Source: Phytomonas francai
Lineage: Eukaryota; Euglenozoa; Kinetoplastea; Trypanosomatida; Trypanosomatidae
DNA: 64,000 nt
Reading direction: 5' to 3'
Assembly (NCBI GenBank): GCA_001766655.1
Contig: MJCC01000005.1
Span: forward strand, 924,658 to 988,657
Shown here: positions 39,285-48,861 of the stretch, piece after piece
Layout of the letters: each line of letters begins with the position of its first letter
Position numbering within the stretch: the first letter of the stretch is position 1
Position numbers and translations under genes: made by a program
The notes under the pieces: generated by a model
Told to the model about the DNA's origin: nothing
Seen by the model: only the letters and a program-made list of their open reading frames with translations
Database searches by the model: none

Positions 39285-39813
39285 AGGTATTCCGACTCCT
39301 TGTACCTCTTTAATGTATCTCCTTATAGGTACGTTTTCGATTCTATTTCGAACCCCTTTCTCCCCCTTTCCTTCTTGAAAAGAGCAACTAGAAGGCAGGA
39401 GTAAATAAGAATATTCAAGCAGAAATGAGGTCAACCACAACAATGGTCAGCTTTTGGAATAACACTACTAAAGAAACAACAATAATAATGAACTCATCGA
39501 TTAGTTGCATTAATTCTGTGCTATTCTTCAGTGTAAACATTTCACATTATGAAAAATAAGAGTAATAATAATGATAATAATAATAATAATAAAGTAGAAA
39601 TAAATCGAAGGAAAGGATAAACATATAAATAAATATTTTTCTGGTAAAGAAGCTAAGAGCAGACGTAAAAAAAAAGGCTGCATTAAAATATTCAAAAATA
39701 ATTACACTCTTTGCGATGACAAAGAAAAAAATCTGATGAAAGTAAAGGTCAACCGTGCAGAAGCTTTACTAAAAAAAATTCTGAAAAAAATGGTTAAAGG
39801 GCACCGCTAGGGG
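39285..39813. other. Spacer, 529 bp
   Basis: AT-rich with an AAT/ATG trinucleotide-like repeat at about 39,562-39,592 and A-runs near 39,667-39,676 and 39,770-39,787. The in-frame part from 39285 to 39443 is the 5' leader of the Pol5 gene. No gene seen. Confidence 0.5.
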
Positions 39814-40266
39814 CTAATTCGCAGAAGCGGGGCCCTCCAGTATGTAACTTGTGTGCTCCAGAGGTTCAGAAAGCAACACGTCTTTGAGAGCGCTCTCAGA
39901 CCGTTGCGTTCCCGCCTCACTCGCCTTCAACGAGACGCTGGCCACACGGGGCTCTGCGGCATCCCCGGCGCCCGGTTCACTGGCGGCGTCATCCGTCCGG
40001 GACGGGGAGCCCTCTGTCTCGGGCGCGGTCGCCCCACCCGCCAAGGTCCCCATGGCCCCGCACATCGGCAGCGGGGAAGGTGACGAGGCCTTTGAGACTG
40101 CGCTGGGCTCGCGCGAGGGCCTGCGCCCGCTTAGACGTCTGACCTCAGCCTCGACCTCGACCGGCTCCACCATACACAATATAGCAGGCTCCGTGGCGAC
40201 GCCGAGGGTGGGGACTGCCTCAGACTGGGACTCACACGTTGTAACACTGCAGGATGAAACGGACAT
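39814..40266 (-). CDS. Small disordered hypothetical protein, 150 aa
   Basis: A frame with an ATG at 40266-40264 in a GC-rich island within AT-rich sequence, which argues for coding. The protein is rich in Ala, Ser, Glu, Pro and Gly with no hydrophobic core (for example RRLSGRRPSREPSAVS and SEPGAGDAAEPRVAS), so probably disordered. There is a nearly equal-length open frame antisense (39851-40276, plus), but all neighbours are on the minus strand. No family recognised. Confidence 0.5.
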   Translation of the reverse strand: MSVSSCSVTTCESQSEAVPTLGVATEPAILCMVEPVEVEAEVRRLSGRRPSREPSAVSKASSPSPLPMCGAMGTLAGGATAPETEGSPSRTDDAASEPGAGDAAEPRVASVSLKASEAGTQRSESALKDVLLSEPLEHTSYILEGPASAN

Positions 40267-41068
40267 AGAGGTCTGAAGGTGGGCTCTTTCCGATTTGCGT
40301 TTATATTATTATCCTAGCTAGTTTTTTTTTTGTAAATAATGGTTACCGTGGATATGAGAAAAAGAAAATCACACAGTTACGAATGAATGGTAAGGCAGTG
40401 CTTAGATCAGCCAACTGAGAAGGGAAAATGAGTAAGAACGTGTTTAGAAAAATACATGTCCATCGTGAACGGTAAGCCACGTTCATCGAACCTCTACATT
40501 ACATCACACTGTTACGTCACTTCATGGTAAACAGTAGATTAGGCAACATGATAAAAGAAAGCAACAAATATATAATCTGAGGCATAAATATTCCTAATTT
40601 GGAAAAAAAGGCAGACAAGCAAAAGTCCACATATTTTCCCCTATTTTCTCTAGGATAATGAATATCCTCTTTTTTCTTAAGCGCTGTTTGTATTCTTTCC
40701 CTCTTCGTAATTACATAGTAAAACTACACTTCTAGATATTACAGGCGCATCAAAAAAATTAGTTCTACTGTGAAGAAGCAGCCTCAGATAACCAATCAAG
40801 GGGTTTGGTAAATTGAGATATCGTATGCATAATTGAAAAAATAGACTATTCAGCATGGTATGACGCAGAAAAGATACTCATAACATATGAAACCAAAGCA
40901 TAAAATATGAAAAGCGCCACTAAGGCATCAGTATACATATAGCTTAAGTAACTCGGAGGTCCTATTTTTTTTCGGGAGGGGAGGGGGATCCGGTAATAAT
41001 ATAAACGGCATGCATATTTGTTTTTTAAAAAAAGTTTCAAAAAACTTCCGTCGTAAATTTATCGGCAT
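40267..41068. other. Spacer, 802 bp
   Basis: AT-rich, T-run at 40,323-40,331, G-rich short stretch near 40,974-40,987. The minus frame 40846-41040 is not protein-like. No gene seen. Confidence 0.55.
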
Positions 41069-41830
41069 CTAAACCTTCTCTAAAAGACTCCCTTTCAAAA
41101 GTTCGATTTCCTTCGATGTTAGGCCGATTTCATTTTCGATATAATTTCTAACACTGCCATACTGACTACACAGAAATTCAATTGCTCTCTCAAGATATTC
41201 CCTTCGAGCTGTGCAGAGAGCAAAAGCGACATGATGATCCAAATTAATGCTCCTCAACGCATCAATGCATAGAGGATCGGAATAATTGTTACTCAGTAAG
41301 TATTCCTCATACACTGTCTCCAAGGGAACATCCAAAAGAAGCAGTATAAGTGCTGCAGAAAACCCCGTCCGGTCTCTACCAGTCTTGCAGTGAAACAACA
41401 CCGCGTAATCTTTTTGTGTTTGAACGACTAAAATTCTAAAAAAAACCCTCCAGGCTGATTTTAGACCTACAAAACGTTCGTACAGATCAAGCATGAAAGC
41501 TTCCGCACGCTCCTCAGTGAACTGAGCTACATCAGCTTTACTAAGTGTTGGCACAGTCGCTGAGATGGATATCTTGTATATTAAGATTCCTGGCACCATG
41601 TAAGGATGCTCTTTGCGCTCCTCCGGGCTTCGAAGGTCTATGATACATCCAATGTTTAGTGTATCGCGCAAGAAACGGAAGTTGCTGTCGGTAGAGGGGA
41701 TATTACTAAGATGATCACTGCGAAAGCACCGCCTCCACCTTATACGATAGCACCCATCACTTGTCAAGTACCCACCTAAATCTCGAAAGTTTTTTGTTCC
41801 ATCAATACAGATATGCCGCTCGCTGTCCAT
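41069..41830 (-). CDS. Tyrosine/lipid phosphatase of the Y_phosphatase3 (MptpB-like) type, 253 aa
   Basis: The cysteine phosphatase loop HCKTGRDRTG has the nucleophile at Cys148 and the phosphate-binding Arg154. The N-terminal signature KNFRDLGGY (13-21) and the following RCFRSDHLSN and IIDLRSPEER blocks are diagnostic of the Y_phosphatase3 family, which includes mycobacterial PtpB and atypical phosphatases acting on phosphotyrosine, phosphoserine/threonine and phosphoinositides. The PtpB-type loop is HCxxGKDRTG; here the lysine is arginine, a conservative change. No signal peptide or membrane segment. Sister enzymes occur in several parasitic protists. Substrate unknown. The ATG at 41830-41828 is the first in frame. 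Confidence 0.9.
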   Translation of the reverse strand: MDSERHICIDGTKNFRDLGGYLTSDGCYRIRWRRCFRSDHLSNIPSTDSNFRFLRDTLNIGCIIDLRSPEERKEHPYMVPGILIYKISISATVPTLSKADVAQFTEERAEAFMLDLYERFVGLKSAWRVFFRILVVQTQKDYAVLFHCKTGRDRTGFSAALILLLLDVPLETVYEEYLLSNNYSDPLCIDALRSINLDHHVAFALCTARREYLERAIEFLCSQYGSVRNYIENEIGLTSKEIELLKGSLLEKV

Positions 41831-43056
41831 TGGTAAATAGGTATACCTTTGCTTTTTTTAGATGTACAGCTCATTTTATTATTGATAGGTTTTTGCATTT
41901 TGTGTAGAGAAAAAAATTGCATTCCATATACTATGAAAAAAGAAGTAATCAAAATCAGGTCTATGCATATACATCAGAACCTGTCCTTTCGTTTGATGAT
42001 CCTTTTAGTCTTCAAGCAACTTAACAACACACACTGTGAACAGTAAAATGATGAAAACAATCCCAATAATACATGTGTCACCTATTTACATCATTTTCAC
42101 CTGCGTACTACTACTTCGGTGGTTCATCACCCGATTGTAATTCAGACGTGACCATGCATTGAAGGAAAACCTCGAGCTCCCTTTGGCGTTTCCAATAGAA
42201 ACCACATACACTCAAAGTCATCGCTCTATGAAACAAGTGACACTGTCTCTGGGTACGACATAGTTGTCGTGCCACACACTCGGTCTAGTATGAGTTTGCC
42301 ATTTTGAGCCACAAAAATATCAAATATAAATAGCAATGTCTGTGATCCAAGCAAAATCGTTATTATTGGTGTCGGTTTTCTACCCTTCCCCTTCGAGTGA
42401 TTTGATGAATAGTAGGGGTGTGATTCATTATCTGTAAACTTCAACCTCCACTCAAAGTCGTGAAAAAGGAAAAACAGCTTATGAGCTCACGTTATGTGCA
42501 TAGTACATATATGTACGTATGTATGTATGTACATGGGTGTTTAATTGGATTACTTTTTTTTTAGTACTCAATCATTCAATCCGCTTACATTTCATCGCTT
42601 TCTAAAAAAAGTAAAAAATGGAAAAGTGTGTCACTCCTATTGGCCCCAACATCTTTCTAAATGAATTCAAGAAAAGGTTCTTTGGACACTCTATATGCAC
42701 GAGACGCTTTAACGCCACCACATATTTATTCCAATCAATTTACACACCAAATTTAGATATGCTATTGCTATTCAGCGGAGCGAAAGGATTATATAATCAA
42801 TTACTACAATTATCCTTGAAAAAAAAGCCCATAAGATAAATACACCTCTTTTTCTCATACATAAATATTTTGTTATTGTTACCGTGGTCAGCCCCACATG
42901 CCACCGATGTGAGCAACGTATTTGACACACGCTCACGCACAAAGCAAGAGCCACCTCAACGTGACTCAAAGGGTTTTATATGCGAATATGCATGCTTATC
43001 ACACAGAGACGGAAGTGCCCATGAACCCTGCCACCACCTCTATTCCATTCCATTCT
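41831..43056. other. 1.2-kb spacer with a possible relic ORF
   Basis: AT-rich with a more GC-balanced part at 42,090-42,450 that holds the doubtful frame below. The rest, including plus frames at 41849-42046, 42618-42839 and 42870-43134, shows no supported gene. Confidence 0.5.
42226..42444 (-). CDS. Doubtful short ORF, 72 aa, followed in frame by a further open stretch after TAG
   Basis: The ATG at 42444-42442 opens 72 codons with mixed composition (KGKGRKPTPIITILLGSQ, then FVAQNGKLILD). After the TAG at 42228-42226 the same frame continues for 27 codons (beginning SDDFECMWFLLETPKG) before TGA. The region is less AT-rich than the spacer around it. It may be a small gene, a broken relic or chance. 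No family recognised. Confidence 0.25.
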   Translation of the reverse strand: MKFTDNESHPYYSSNHSKGKGRKPTPIITILLGSQTLLFIFDIFVAQNGKLILDRVCGTTTMSYPETVSLVS

Positions 43057-43914
43057 TTACTTTTTCTTGTGTGCACCAGAGGGAGAATTGTGGCGCTTCA
43101 GCATAGCATCACGATAACGGAGATGCTCTGCTGAGATGTATTCCGGGTCGTAGCTGTTGTCTACGGTTCCCGTCTCCGTGTCCACGTGAGTCTGTGTGTT
43201 CCGTTTTCGGTTTTGCCATTGGGCTGTAATTTTCTTAATAATGCCGAGGCGCGCACTAATGCCATATATCATGACTGATACAATTGCGATCAGTGTGAAG
43301 TAAGTGAGAATGGTGCGCGGATCCGTGTTGAGGGTGTCGCCGATCATGACCTCACCTTCGAAGGCGGTGACAAGGAAGGTGCGGTTGTCAGTCACGTTTA
43401 CGCAATGAAGGTGGAGAGATACCTTGTACAGGCCTGGTTCCATACTAGAATGGGGAGTGAACCGGTATTCCAGGGTGGCCGTTTCACCTGGCCTGACAGT
43501 GCGGCCGTGGCGCACCATTGAAAAGTTCTGAATCACCCCTTTCGTGTAGGGTAAAATTATATTTCCAGAGGCGAGGATAATGTGAATGGTGGTAAAGGGT
43601 TCGTGATTATGGTACGCAATGAGAGACTTAGCCTTAGTGCCGGCATTCAAGGTGGGGAATAATGGGGAACTGCTGTCAGGGAAAATGGCCCGGCAGGAAT
43701 ACGCGCGCCCCTCCTCCGTAGCCATGCCCTTGTTGAAATTTGCGTCACGGGCATCGTCTTCTGTGGTCACAAAATCGAATGCATCATCTTTGGTATCACT
43801 TTCAAGGTCATCTTTTACAGGTGGCACAAAATCCCCGGCACGCACCTCTACATTGAAGAATGATAGTATCAGAAGAAAAGCTAATAGCGCAAAAGATCGG
43901 CTGGGTAAAGGCAT
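43057..43914 (-). CDS. SSR1: Translocon-associated protein subunit alpha (TRAP-alpha / SSR1)
   Basis: A 285-residue type I membrane protein of the ER translocon that helps insertion and folding of nascent secretory proteins. Seen: a signal peptide (about 1-26), an acidic luminal stretch (33-58), a luminal beta-sandwich with SLIAYHNHEPFTTIHIILAS and VIQNFSMVRHGRTVRPGETATLEYRF, the TRAP-alpha core, possible N-glycosylation sites at Asn130, Asn173 and Asn177, a membrane segment at about 201-219 and a cytosolic tail of about 60 residues with a lysine-rich end (HKKK). The tail is longer and less acidic than in animals. Length and topology agree with the family. Complete. Confidence 0.85.
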   Translation of the reverse strand: MPLPSRSFALLAFLLILSFFNVEVRAGDFVPPVKDDLESDTKDDAFDFVTTEDDARDANFNKGMATEEGRAYSCRAIFPDSSSPLFPTLNAGTKAKSLIAYHNHEPFTTIHIILASGNIILPYTKGVIQNFSMVRHGRTVRPGETATLEYRFTPHSSMEPGLYKVSLHLHCVNVTDNRTFLVTAFEGEVMIGDTLNTDPRTILTYFTLIAIVSVMIYGISARLGIIKKITAQWQNRKRNTQTHVDTETGTVDNSYDPEYISAEHLRYRDAMLKRHNSPSGAHKKK

Positions 43915-44388
43915 CTCTTTCTTCTCAACTTGAATCGCGTTAGGTAAAATTTATTGAGAACTATTGTCACTGATAAAAATAAAATTATATCATAATGGTT
44001 AGAACCCAAAGTAATGCATACACGTTAGAAAAGAGATGTGATGGATGAAAACTTTCAGAAATAGCAAATGAATCTCAGCTCGACAGTATCTCACTACTCA
44101 GCATAGGAAAATATTACGTCTATACAAAACCACTTTTCAGTAAATATAAAAAAGGCACCTATTATTTCATATTATTCAGGCTTAGACATAAATCTTCCAC
44201 ACAGAAGAGGAATGAAGTTGAAAATGCAAGCAATTTGCCAAATTACATCTCAACTCCATCACACTGTCGGCAAAACCTACACGCACAAATCACTTTTGAT
44301 ATGGATACCCAGAAGATCCCCAAAACAAAAAAGCAGAAAATGCACGAAAGGAAGAAAAGACGCGACAAAATCATGTCTGTTCAAACCG
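43915..44388. other. Spacer, 474 bp
   Basis: AT-rich, without a supported gene. Plus-strand frames at 44212-44505 overlap the small Tim gene antisense and are Lys/Ser-rich shadow translations. Confidence 0.55.
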
Positions 44389-44610
44389 TTAAAATGTCTT
44401 TTTTTCATTGTGCATGCCTCGATTCACAGCATCGTTAACGATCTTGTGCGTATGCAAATAACGCCAGGAGCACCGGTCGATACAGTTAACCTCATCAATG
44501 GTTAGTTCATTATGTAAGAGATTATTGCAACACAAGTTGAAGCACTCTTCCCTCAATCCGCTCATCATTGTCTCGACACGGAGAGACTCTAATTTTACCT
44601 GGAAATTCAT
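44389..44610 (-). CDS. Small Tim chaperone (Tim8/9/10/13 family), 73 aa
   Basis: The protein has the twin CX3C signature: Cys23-FNL-Cys27 and Cys43-IDR-Cys47, with 15 residues between. Around it the family pattern is clear: an N-terminal amphipathic helix, then EECFNLCCNNLL, a negatively charged loop, IDEVNCIDRCSWRYLHTHKIV and a C-terminal helix. The size (8.5 kDa) is right. Small Tims are hexameric chaperones of the mitochondrial intermembrane space that escort hydrophobic carriers to the inner membrane; the twin cysteine pairs form two disulfides through the MIA pathway. The WRYLHTHKIV end resembles Tim10/Tim9. The exact paralogue cannot be fixed. A mitochondrial carrier gene lies 4.3 kb upstream in the same unit. 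ATG at 44610-44608. Confidence 0.85.
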   Translation of the reverse strand: MNFQVKLESLRVETMMSGLREECFNLCCNNLLHNELTIDEVNCIDRCSWRYLHTHKIVNDAVNRGMHNEKKTF

Positions 44611-45004
44611 TGTGTATATTTTTTACCCAGAATATGAGTAAAAATACTAATATATATATTTTTAAATACTCACAATGTGGTATGAATCGTCTTTTCCTCT
44701 TCACATGCACAAGCAGACAAACTAAGGGGTATGAAAGAGCAATCAGGAAAGAGAATGGATCCACCTCGACGTCAGAGTTTGTTTAAAAGCGTCTGAAAGT
44801 TGTATCTATGAAAATAGTTCATGAATATATATACTTACCCCAAAATCATTGTGACAACAATATTCGTCCCGAAGACACCATAAAAATAAGAATTTTTGGA
44901 ACAATAAGAATCATAGGAACTGTAGCTCTGGGTAAATTTAATACATCCAATAAAATGGATACAACTGCAGCTTGAGAATGCAAGTTCCATGTGAAGAAAC
45001 GTGT

Positions 45005-45039
<35 letters not shown>

Positions 45040-45340
45040 AATTGATTACGATAGCTTTAAATCGGAACGAACAAAGGAATGTATTAACGCGCCATATTCA
45101 TGTTTCGCATTCATGAAACTACCTTTCCCTTTTCATGCACATACCTGAAATAAAAACAAAAAATAATAAAGCGATTTGTGTGATGCAAGATAAGAGAAAT
45201 AACCTCTTTGGTGGGAAAAGGAAGAAAGAAAACTGCTGAAGGGGGGGGAGGAAAGGTCGGGGGAAGGAACACCCATAACAGCAATAGCACGCTTTAACTG
45301 ACTTGATATGTCGTTGTTTTAACGGAATGGTATATTAACT
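44611..45340. repeat. Spacer with TA microsatellite, 730 bp
   Basis: AT-rich; a TA repeat at 45008-45035 and a G8 run near 45241-45248. The minus frame 44522-44764 overlaps the Tim gene. No further gene seen. Confidence 0.55.
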
Positions 45341-45706
45341 TTAGTTGTTACCAAACACCTGAGACAGACCCACAACTCCACATAATACTCTTTCACATGT
45401 TATACACATTGCTATATTTCGAATGCAACTTATTTCTAACCCGAGCGACACCAGCGAGCCCTGTGACAAGACAGTAGCTAAAAGTTGGCTGAGGCCCCCA
45501 TCCATGCTACCAGATGACGGCAAAAAAGAACCTGAAGAGCTACATGGGCTGAGCAGCATACTTGTCAAAAGCGGAGATGATGCCAATCCCCTGGCAGTAG
45601 ACGAAAAGCAATTTGGCCGAATATATCCTGTTGCCAAGGGGCTTCGGCATGTGTTGAGGTGTCGCCGGGTGAAACTACGGCCCATATAAAAAAACGAGCG
45701 CTGCAT
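45341..45706 (-). CDS. Doubtful small protein, possibly mitochondrial, 121 aa
   Basis: The frame starts with ATG (45706-45704; a second ATG seven codons on) in a GC-raised island. The start MGRSFTRRHLNTCRSPLATGY has basic and Ser/Thr residues and no acidic ones, as in mitochondrial presequences. The rest is Ser/Leu-rich, with four or five cysteines in the last 45 residues. An open frame of 88 codons with an ATG exists on the plus strand (45423-45689) and is equally protein-like, so strand choice rests on the direction of all neighbours. No family recognised. Confidence 0.4.
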   Translation of the reverse strand: MQRSFFYMGRSFTRRHLNTCRSPLATGYIRPNCFSSTARGLASSPLLTSMLLSPCSSSGSFLPSSGSMDGGLSQLLATVLSQGSLVSLGLEISCIRNIAMCITCERVLCGVVGLSQVFGNN

Positions 45707-45959
45707 ATTTTTCCCTTTTTCTTGTTCACAACGTTAGGTAACTCGAAGTCTTCAAACCGATAATTTAGCAGAGTGAAAGAAGAAGGGGTGTTGAGAACAT
45801 GAAGCATATTGAAAAGTAAGCAAGAAAATTGAAATGAATAACAATGACTAAACAGGATAAAAATCGAGATGTCAATGGGTTTTCTACCGCCTTGTAGAGC
45901 ACGCACATCTTCTTTCAATTACACACTTACCCAAGCCCGTCATATTCTGGATAAGTAAT

Positions 45960-48395
45960 TCATGTGCTATCAGATGGTACCGGAGCAAGGGAAGCGTGAT
46001 TCAGTTTCTTTCGCAGAGGTAAAAATTCTGCAAAATAACTGTCTTCCTCCTCGATGGAGGCACTTTTTGCGCCGATATAAGTGATAATGGAGCTGCCTGG
46101 CTGAGAAATACCTCGACGAACCTCGAACCATTCTGGCAGCTTCCTCGCCAAGTCTTCACAGGTCCCAAACGTCTTCATAAAAGTGCGGCCTTCCTTAGAC
46201 ATTGAAGTCATAATTTCGGATTCCGTAGTACCACCAACGGCGTGGAGGGCAATGTATTTAACGATCGCTTCAATACTGTTAAGCGGTGGTTGTAGAGTAT
46301 CTGGCGAAGGCGCATCACAATCTGCACGTCCCAAGATCAGCCGATTGGTGAAAAAGGCCTCGCAAGTCAAAAAGTAGGAGCTGTAGCGTTTAAAGAAGTC
46401 CTGGCGTATCTTGAAACCATCAAAAGGTAGACTCCTTTTTACTTTTTGTGTTAGGCTAAAGCATACCCATACCACTGGTTCATGGGCGGGAAGAATGTTG
46501 TATACCATTTCTACCATCTCAAAATCTGATAATTTCTTCCTGATTCGTTGCACTGGGTAGTCAGAATCAAATGTTCTACGCGATAACGATACTGACTTTG
46601 CCGCTTCAGAAGCCAGGTACGCTGGAGTGCACAGAGAGTCATCCGCACGTTGAACAAAATACAAAGAATGCTTCTTCACAAAAACTCGGAGCGAGTCGCA
46701 TCCACGAGCAATCGCATCAGATGTATCTACCTCTGTCCTTGGAGTCTGCATCCACGAATACCGGTGATATAAGGATAAAAGCTGCCGCTTGCAGAGTATT
46801 GAAAGGTGCTCGTATAGTGCACTTATCGCCAAGGGTCCACGCGACAGCTGCAACTGCAGACTGTGCAGGACCAAGGGTAAAGGTGTAGTGGTAGTTGTAA
46901 GACTGCTAGGCTGCTCCTGCGACTGTAGCAGCGCCCATGGACGAATAAAGCCCTGCTGCACGTCAACGTCATAAAGGTGACGTAGCCTATCAAATATCAG
47001 AAGATAGAAACTGCCTATATTTGGTAGGTCGCTGGCCCCAAAGAAGCCTTCGATCTCCTTGACGAGCTCCTTCGAGAGAATCTTTGACTGCAGTTCTGCC
47101 ATATTCACACCCTTTGCTAGACGCATGTAGTTGAGTTCATTTTGAGTCTGGAAGCTAATAAGCTCCTGAGTTATTCTCTCCCCTAAATAAAAAATGTTGT
47201 ACGCTTGTGCAGCTATCTCTGGTGGTTGGTGTTTTTGCGGTACGGCCCTGCTCGTTACCGCGCCTCCCAGCACAGCCCTCTCTACGTCAGGGGGAATCTC
47301 TTTGCCATTGAGGCAGTCTGCGTCCTCGGGCTTCAGCCGGCGCACATAAGTACCCTCCAACGTCGAGGCAAGCATCTGAATACAGAAAAGTTCGTTTGCC
47401 GCTTCGTCTGTAATGAACGCGCGCACTGTCTCAGGGGAGCACCCTGCCCCAAAAATCGGCTCTGCACCAGGGCATTGCAAAACATACGCCAATGGAACAA
47501 AGAAGGTAGTCGGGACGTGCAGCTTGAGGAAGGCAATAAGACCGGTCGCATCCTCTCCATCTTGCGCGCGTGGAGAGGGTGGGGTGAGGGAATGGGTGGA
47601 CACCGTAGTAGAAGAGGGAATAGTGGTCGGTGCGCCCCTCTTAGCGAGCCCCATGACTTGTGCAATGGCGTCAGTTGTATTCCCCAAAAGAATGAAGCGA
47701 TGCCGGGACAAGCAAAGGCGATCGCCGTGGTAGGTGAAAACATGGGGATACCGACGCAGTTTCGCTTTTAACTCCGCTTGAGAAATTTGATATACGCCAT
47801 GTAAAAAAGATTCCTTCCTATTCTCTTGTATGTACTGGAGCAGTTGACCTGTACTTGGCGTGGCGGGTAGGGGAATGGCCTTCGGCATATAAAGAGCCGT
47901 CACAAGAGCCGACGCGACCCACATGCAGATCCTTCGATCTACGGAAGGTATGGAAGCATATTCCTCCAGGATGAGTAGAACATGAATGCGTTTAGGAAGC
48001 ACTAAAACATGAAACAGTTTAGAATATCGGCTGCAGAAACCCACTGGACCACCTGGGTATGTGGAGAGGAACTCCATAGAATCATCATCGAGATACAAGC
48101 TGATTCTGGATAATGGGAAGGGACCCGCACGCCGCAGGACCCCCTGAAGGGTAGCCTCAACATCCCTATCCCTAACGGCTGGCGCTTGTTCACTGGAAGT
48201 GAGTGGTTTCCTCACGGAAGAATTTAGCCGTAGAAAAGTCTGAGAAAGAGCAATTCTTCTAAACGAATCGCTTAACGCTCCGTAAGATAGTTTGTGTGGA
48301 TCAACACTTGCCTGAACATGTGGACGGAAATGGCGCCACGAGGCATGTTTGATATTAAGGTAAATAAGGCAGCCTGACCTAAATCCAAGATTCAT
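45960..48395 (-). CDS. Large protein with repeated short modules and mitochondrial-type N-terminus, 811 aa
   Basis: The family was not recognised. Residues 1-60 are basic with few acidic residues and include FRRIALSQTFLRLNSS, in keeping with a mitochondrial presequence. A recurring module of about 40-60 residues, with a helix followed by 'Lxxy-P-x-xF' and a hydrophobic strand ending in Leu-x-Leu, is seen near residues 105-130 (FLSTYPGGP), 205-235 (KLRRYPHVFTYHGDRLCLS), 585-610 (FVKKHSLYFVQRADDSLC), 680-705 (FFKRYSSYFLTCEAFFTNRLIL) and 755-785 (LARKLPEWFEVRRG). These look like winged-helix-type or similar nucleic-acid-binding repeats. A role in mitochondrial RNA processing or ribosome assembly is a reasonable guess in kinetoplastids, but nothing proves it. 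Complete; ATG at 48395-48393. Confidence 0.82.
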   Translation of the reverse strand: MNLGFRSGCLIYLNIKHASWRHFRPHVQASVDPHKLSYGALSDSFRRIALSQTFLRLNSSVRKPLTSSEQAPAVRDRDVEATLQGVLRRAGPFPLSRISLYLDDDSMEFLSTYPGGPVGFCSRYSKLFHVLVLPKRIHVLLILEEYASIPSVDRRICMWVASALVTALYMPKAIPLPATPSTGQLLQYIQENRKESFLHGVYQISQAELKAKLRRYPHVFTYHGDRLCLSRHRFILLGNTTDAIAQVMGLAKRGAPTTIPSSTTVSTHSLTPPSPRAQDGEDATGLIAFLKLHVPTTFFVPLAYVLQCPGAEPIFGAGCSPETVRAFITDEAANELFCIQMLASTLEGTYVRRLKPEDADCLNGKEIPPDVERAVLGGAVTSRAVPQKHQPPEIAAQAYNIFYLGERITQELISFQTQNELNYMRLAKGVNMAELQSKILSKELVKEIEGFFGASDLPNIGSFYLLIFDRLRHLYDVDVQQGFIRPWALLQSQEQPSSLTTTTTPLPLVLHSLQLQLSRGPLAISALYEHLSILCKRQLLSLYHRYSWMQTPRTEVDTSDAIARGCDSLRVFVKKHSLYFVQRADDSLCTPAYLASEAAKSVSLSRRTFDSDYPVQRIRKKLSDFEMVEMVYNILPAHEPVVWVCFSLTQKVKRSLPFDGFKIRQDFFKRYSSYFLTCEAFFTNRLILGRADCDAPSPDTLQPPLNSIEAIVKYIALHAVGGTTESEIMTSMSKEGRTFMKTFGTCEDLARKLPEWFEVRRGISQPGSSIITYIGAKSASIEEEDSYFAEFLPLRKKLNHASLAPVPSDST

Positions 48396-48861
48396 CGATG
48401 AAAATCTAGCAAGAATTTATGTTTTCTAGCCACACCCTAATAATCGCTGAAATGATGAATAAATGAACGCCTTTAAAAACACGGTGGAGGGTGCTCAACC
48501 CACGTTGCCCCTTCGCGTATGCGAAATAGTATTGGGAAAGAGGAAAAAGAAGTCAATAGAATTTTGCGCAGCGTTACCGAATATGCTTTAATATATAATG
48601 GTTATATTGTAAAGGTAACAATAGCGCATACTAAAACAATTAATCGCAGAAACAGCTAGCCTCCCCTATCAATATCACATTTGCACACTTCCTGCATAAT
48701 ACATGGGAAAAAAAAGACCACAAATAGGTCATTTTGATTATTTCCTATATTCTGGAAGTGAACAATATATGAATTAAGGGATTTAATTTTCTCATTCCCT
48801 CTTTCATAGGAAGACTCTTTAAAGGGACTTGCATATGGTATTAAACGCCTGAAAAAATGCC
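48396..48861. other. Spacer, 466 bp
   Basis: AT-rich spacer between the 811-aa gene and the carrier gene. No coding frame seen. Confidence 0.55.

Noticed and set aside
45565..45918. Second minus frame of 117 codons overlapping the doubtful 121-aa gene
   Set aside because: It opens at TTG, is hydrophobic AT-rich translation in its first half and shares the second half in another frame.
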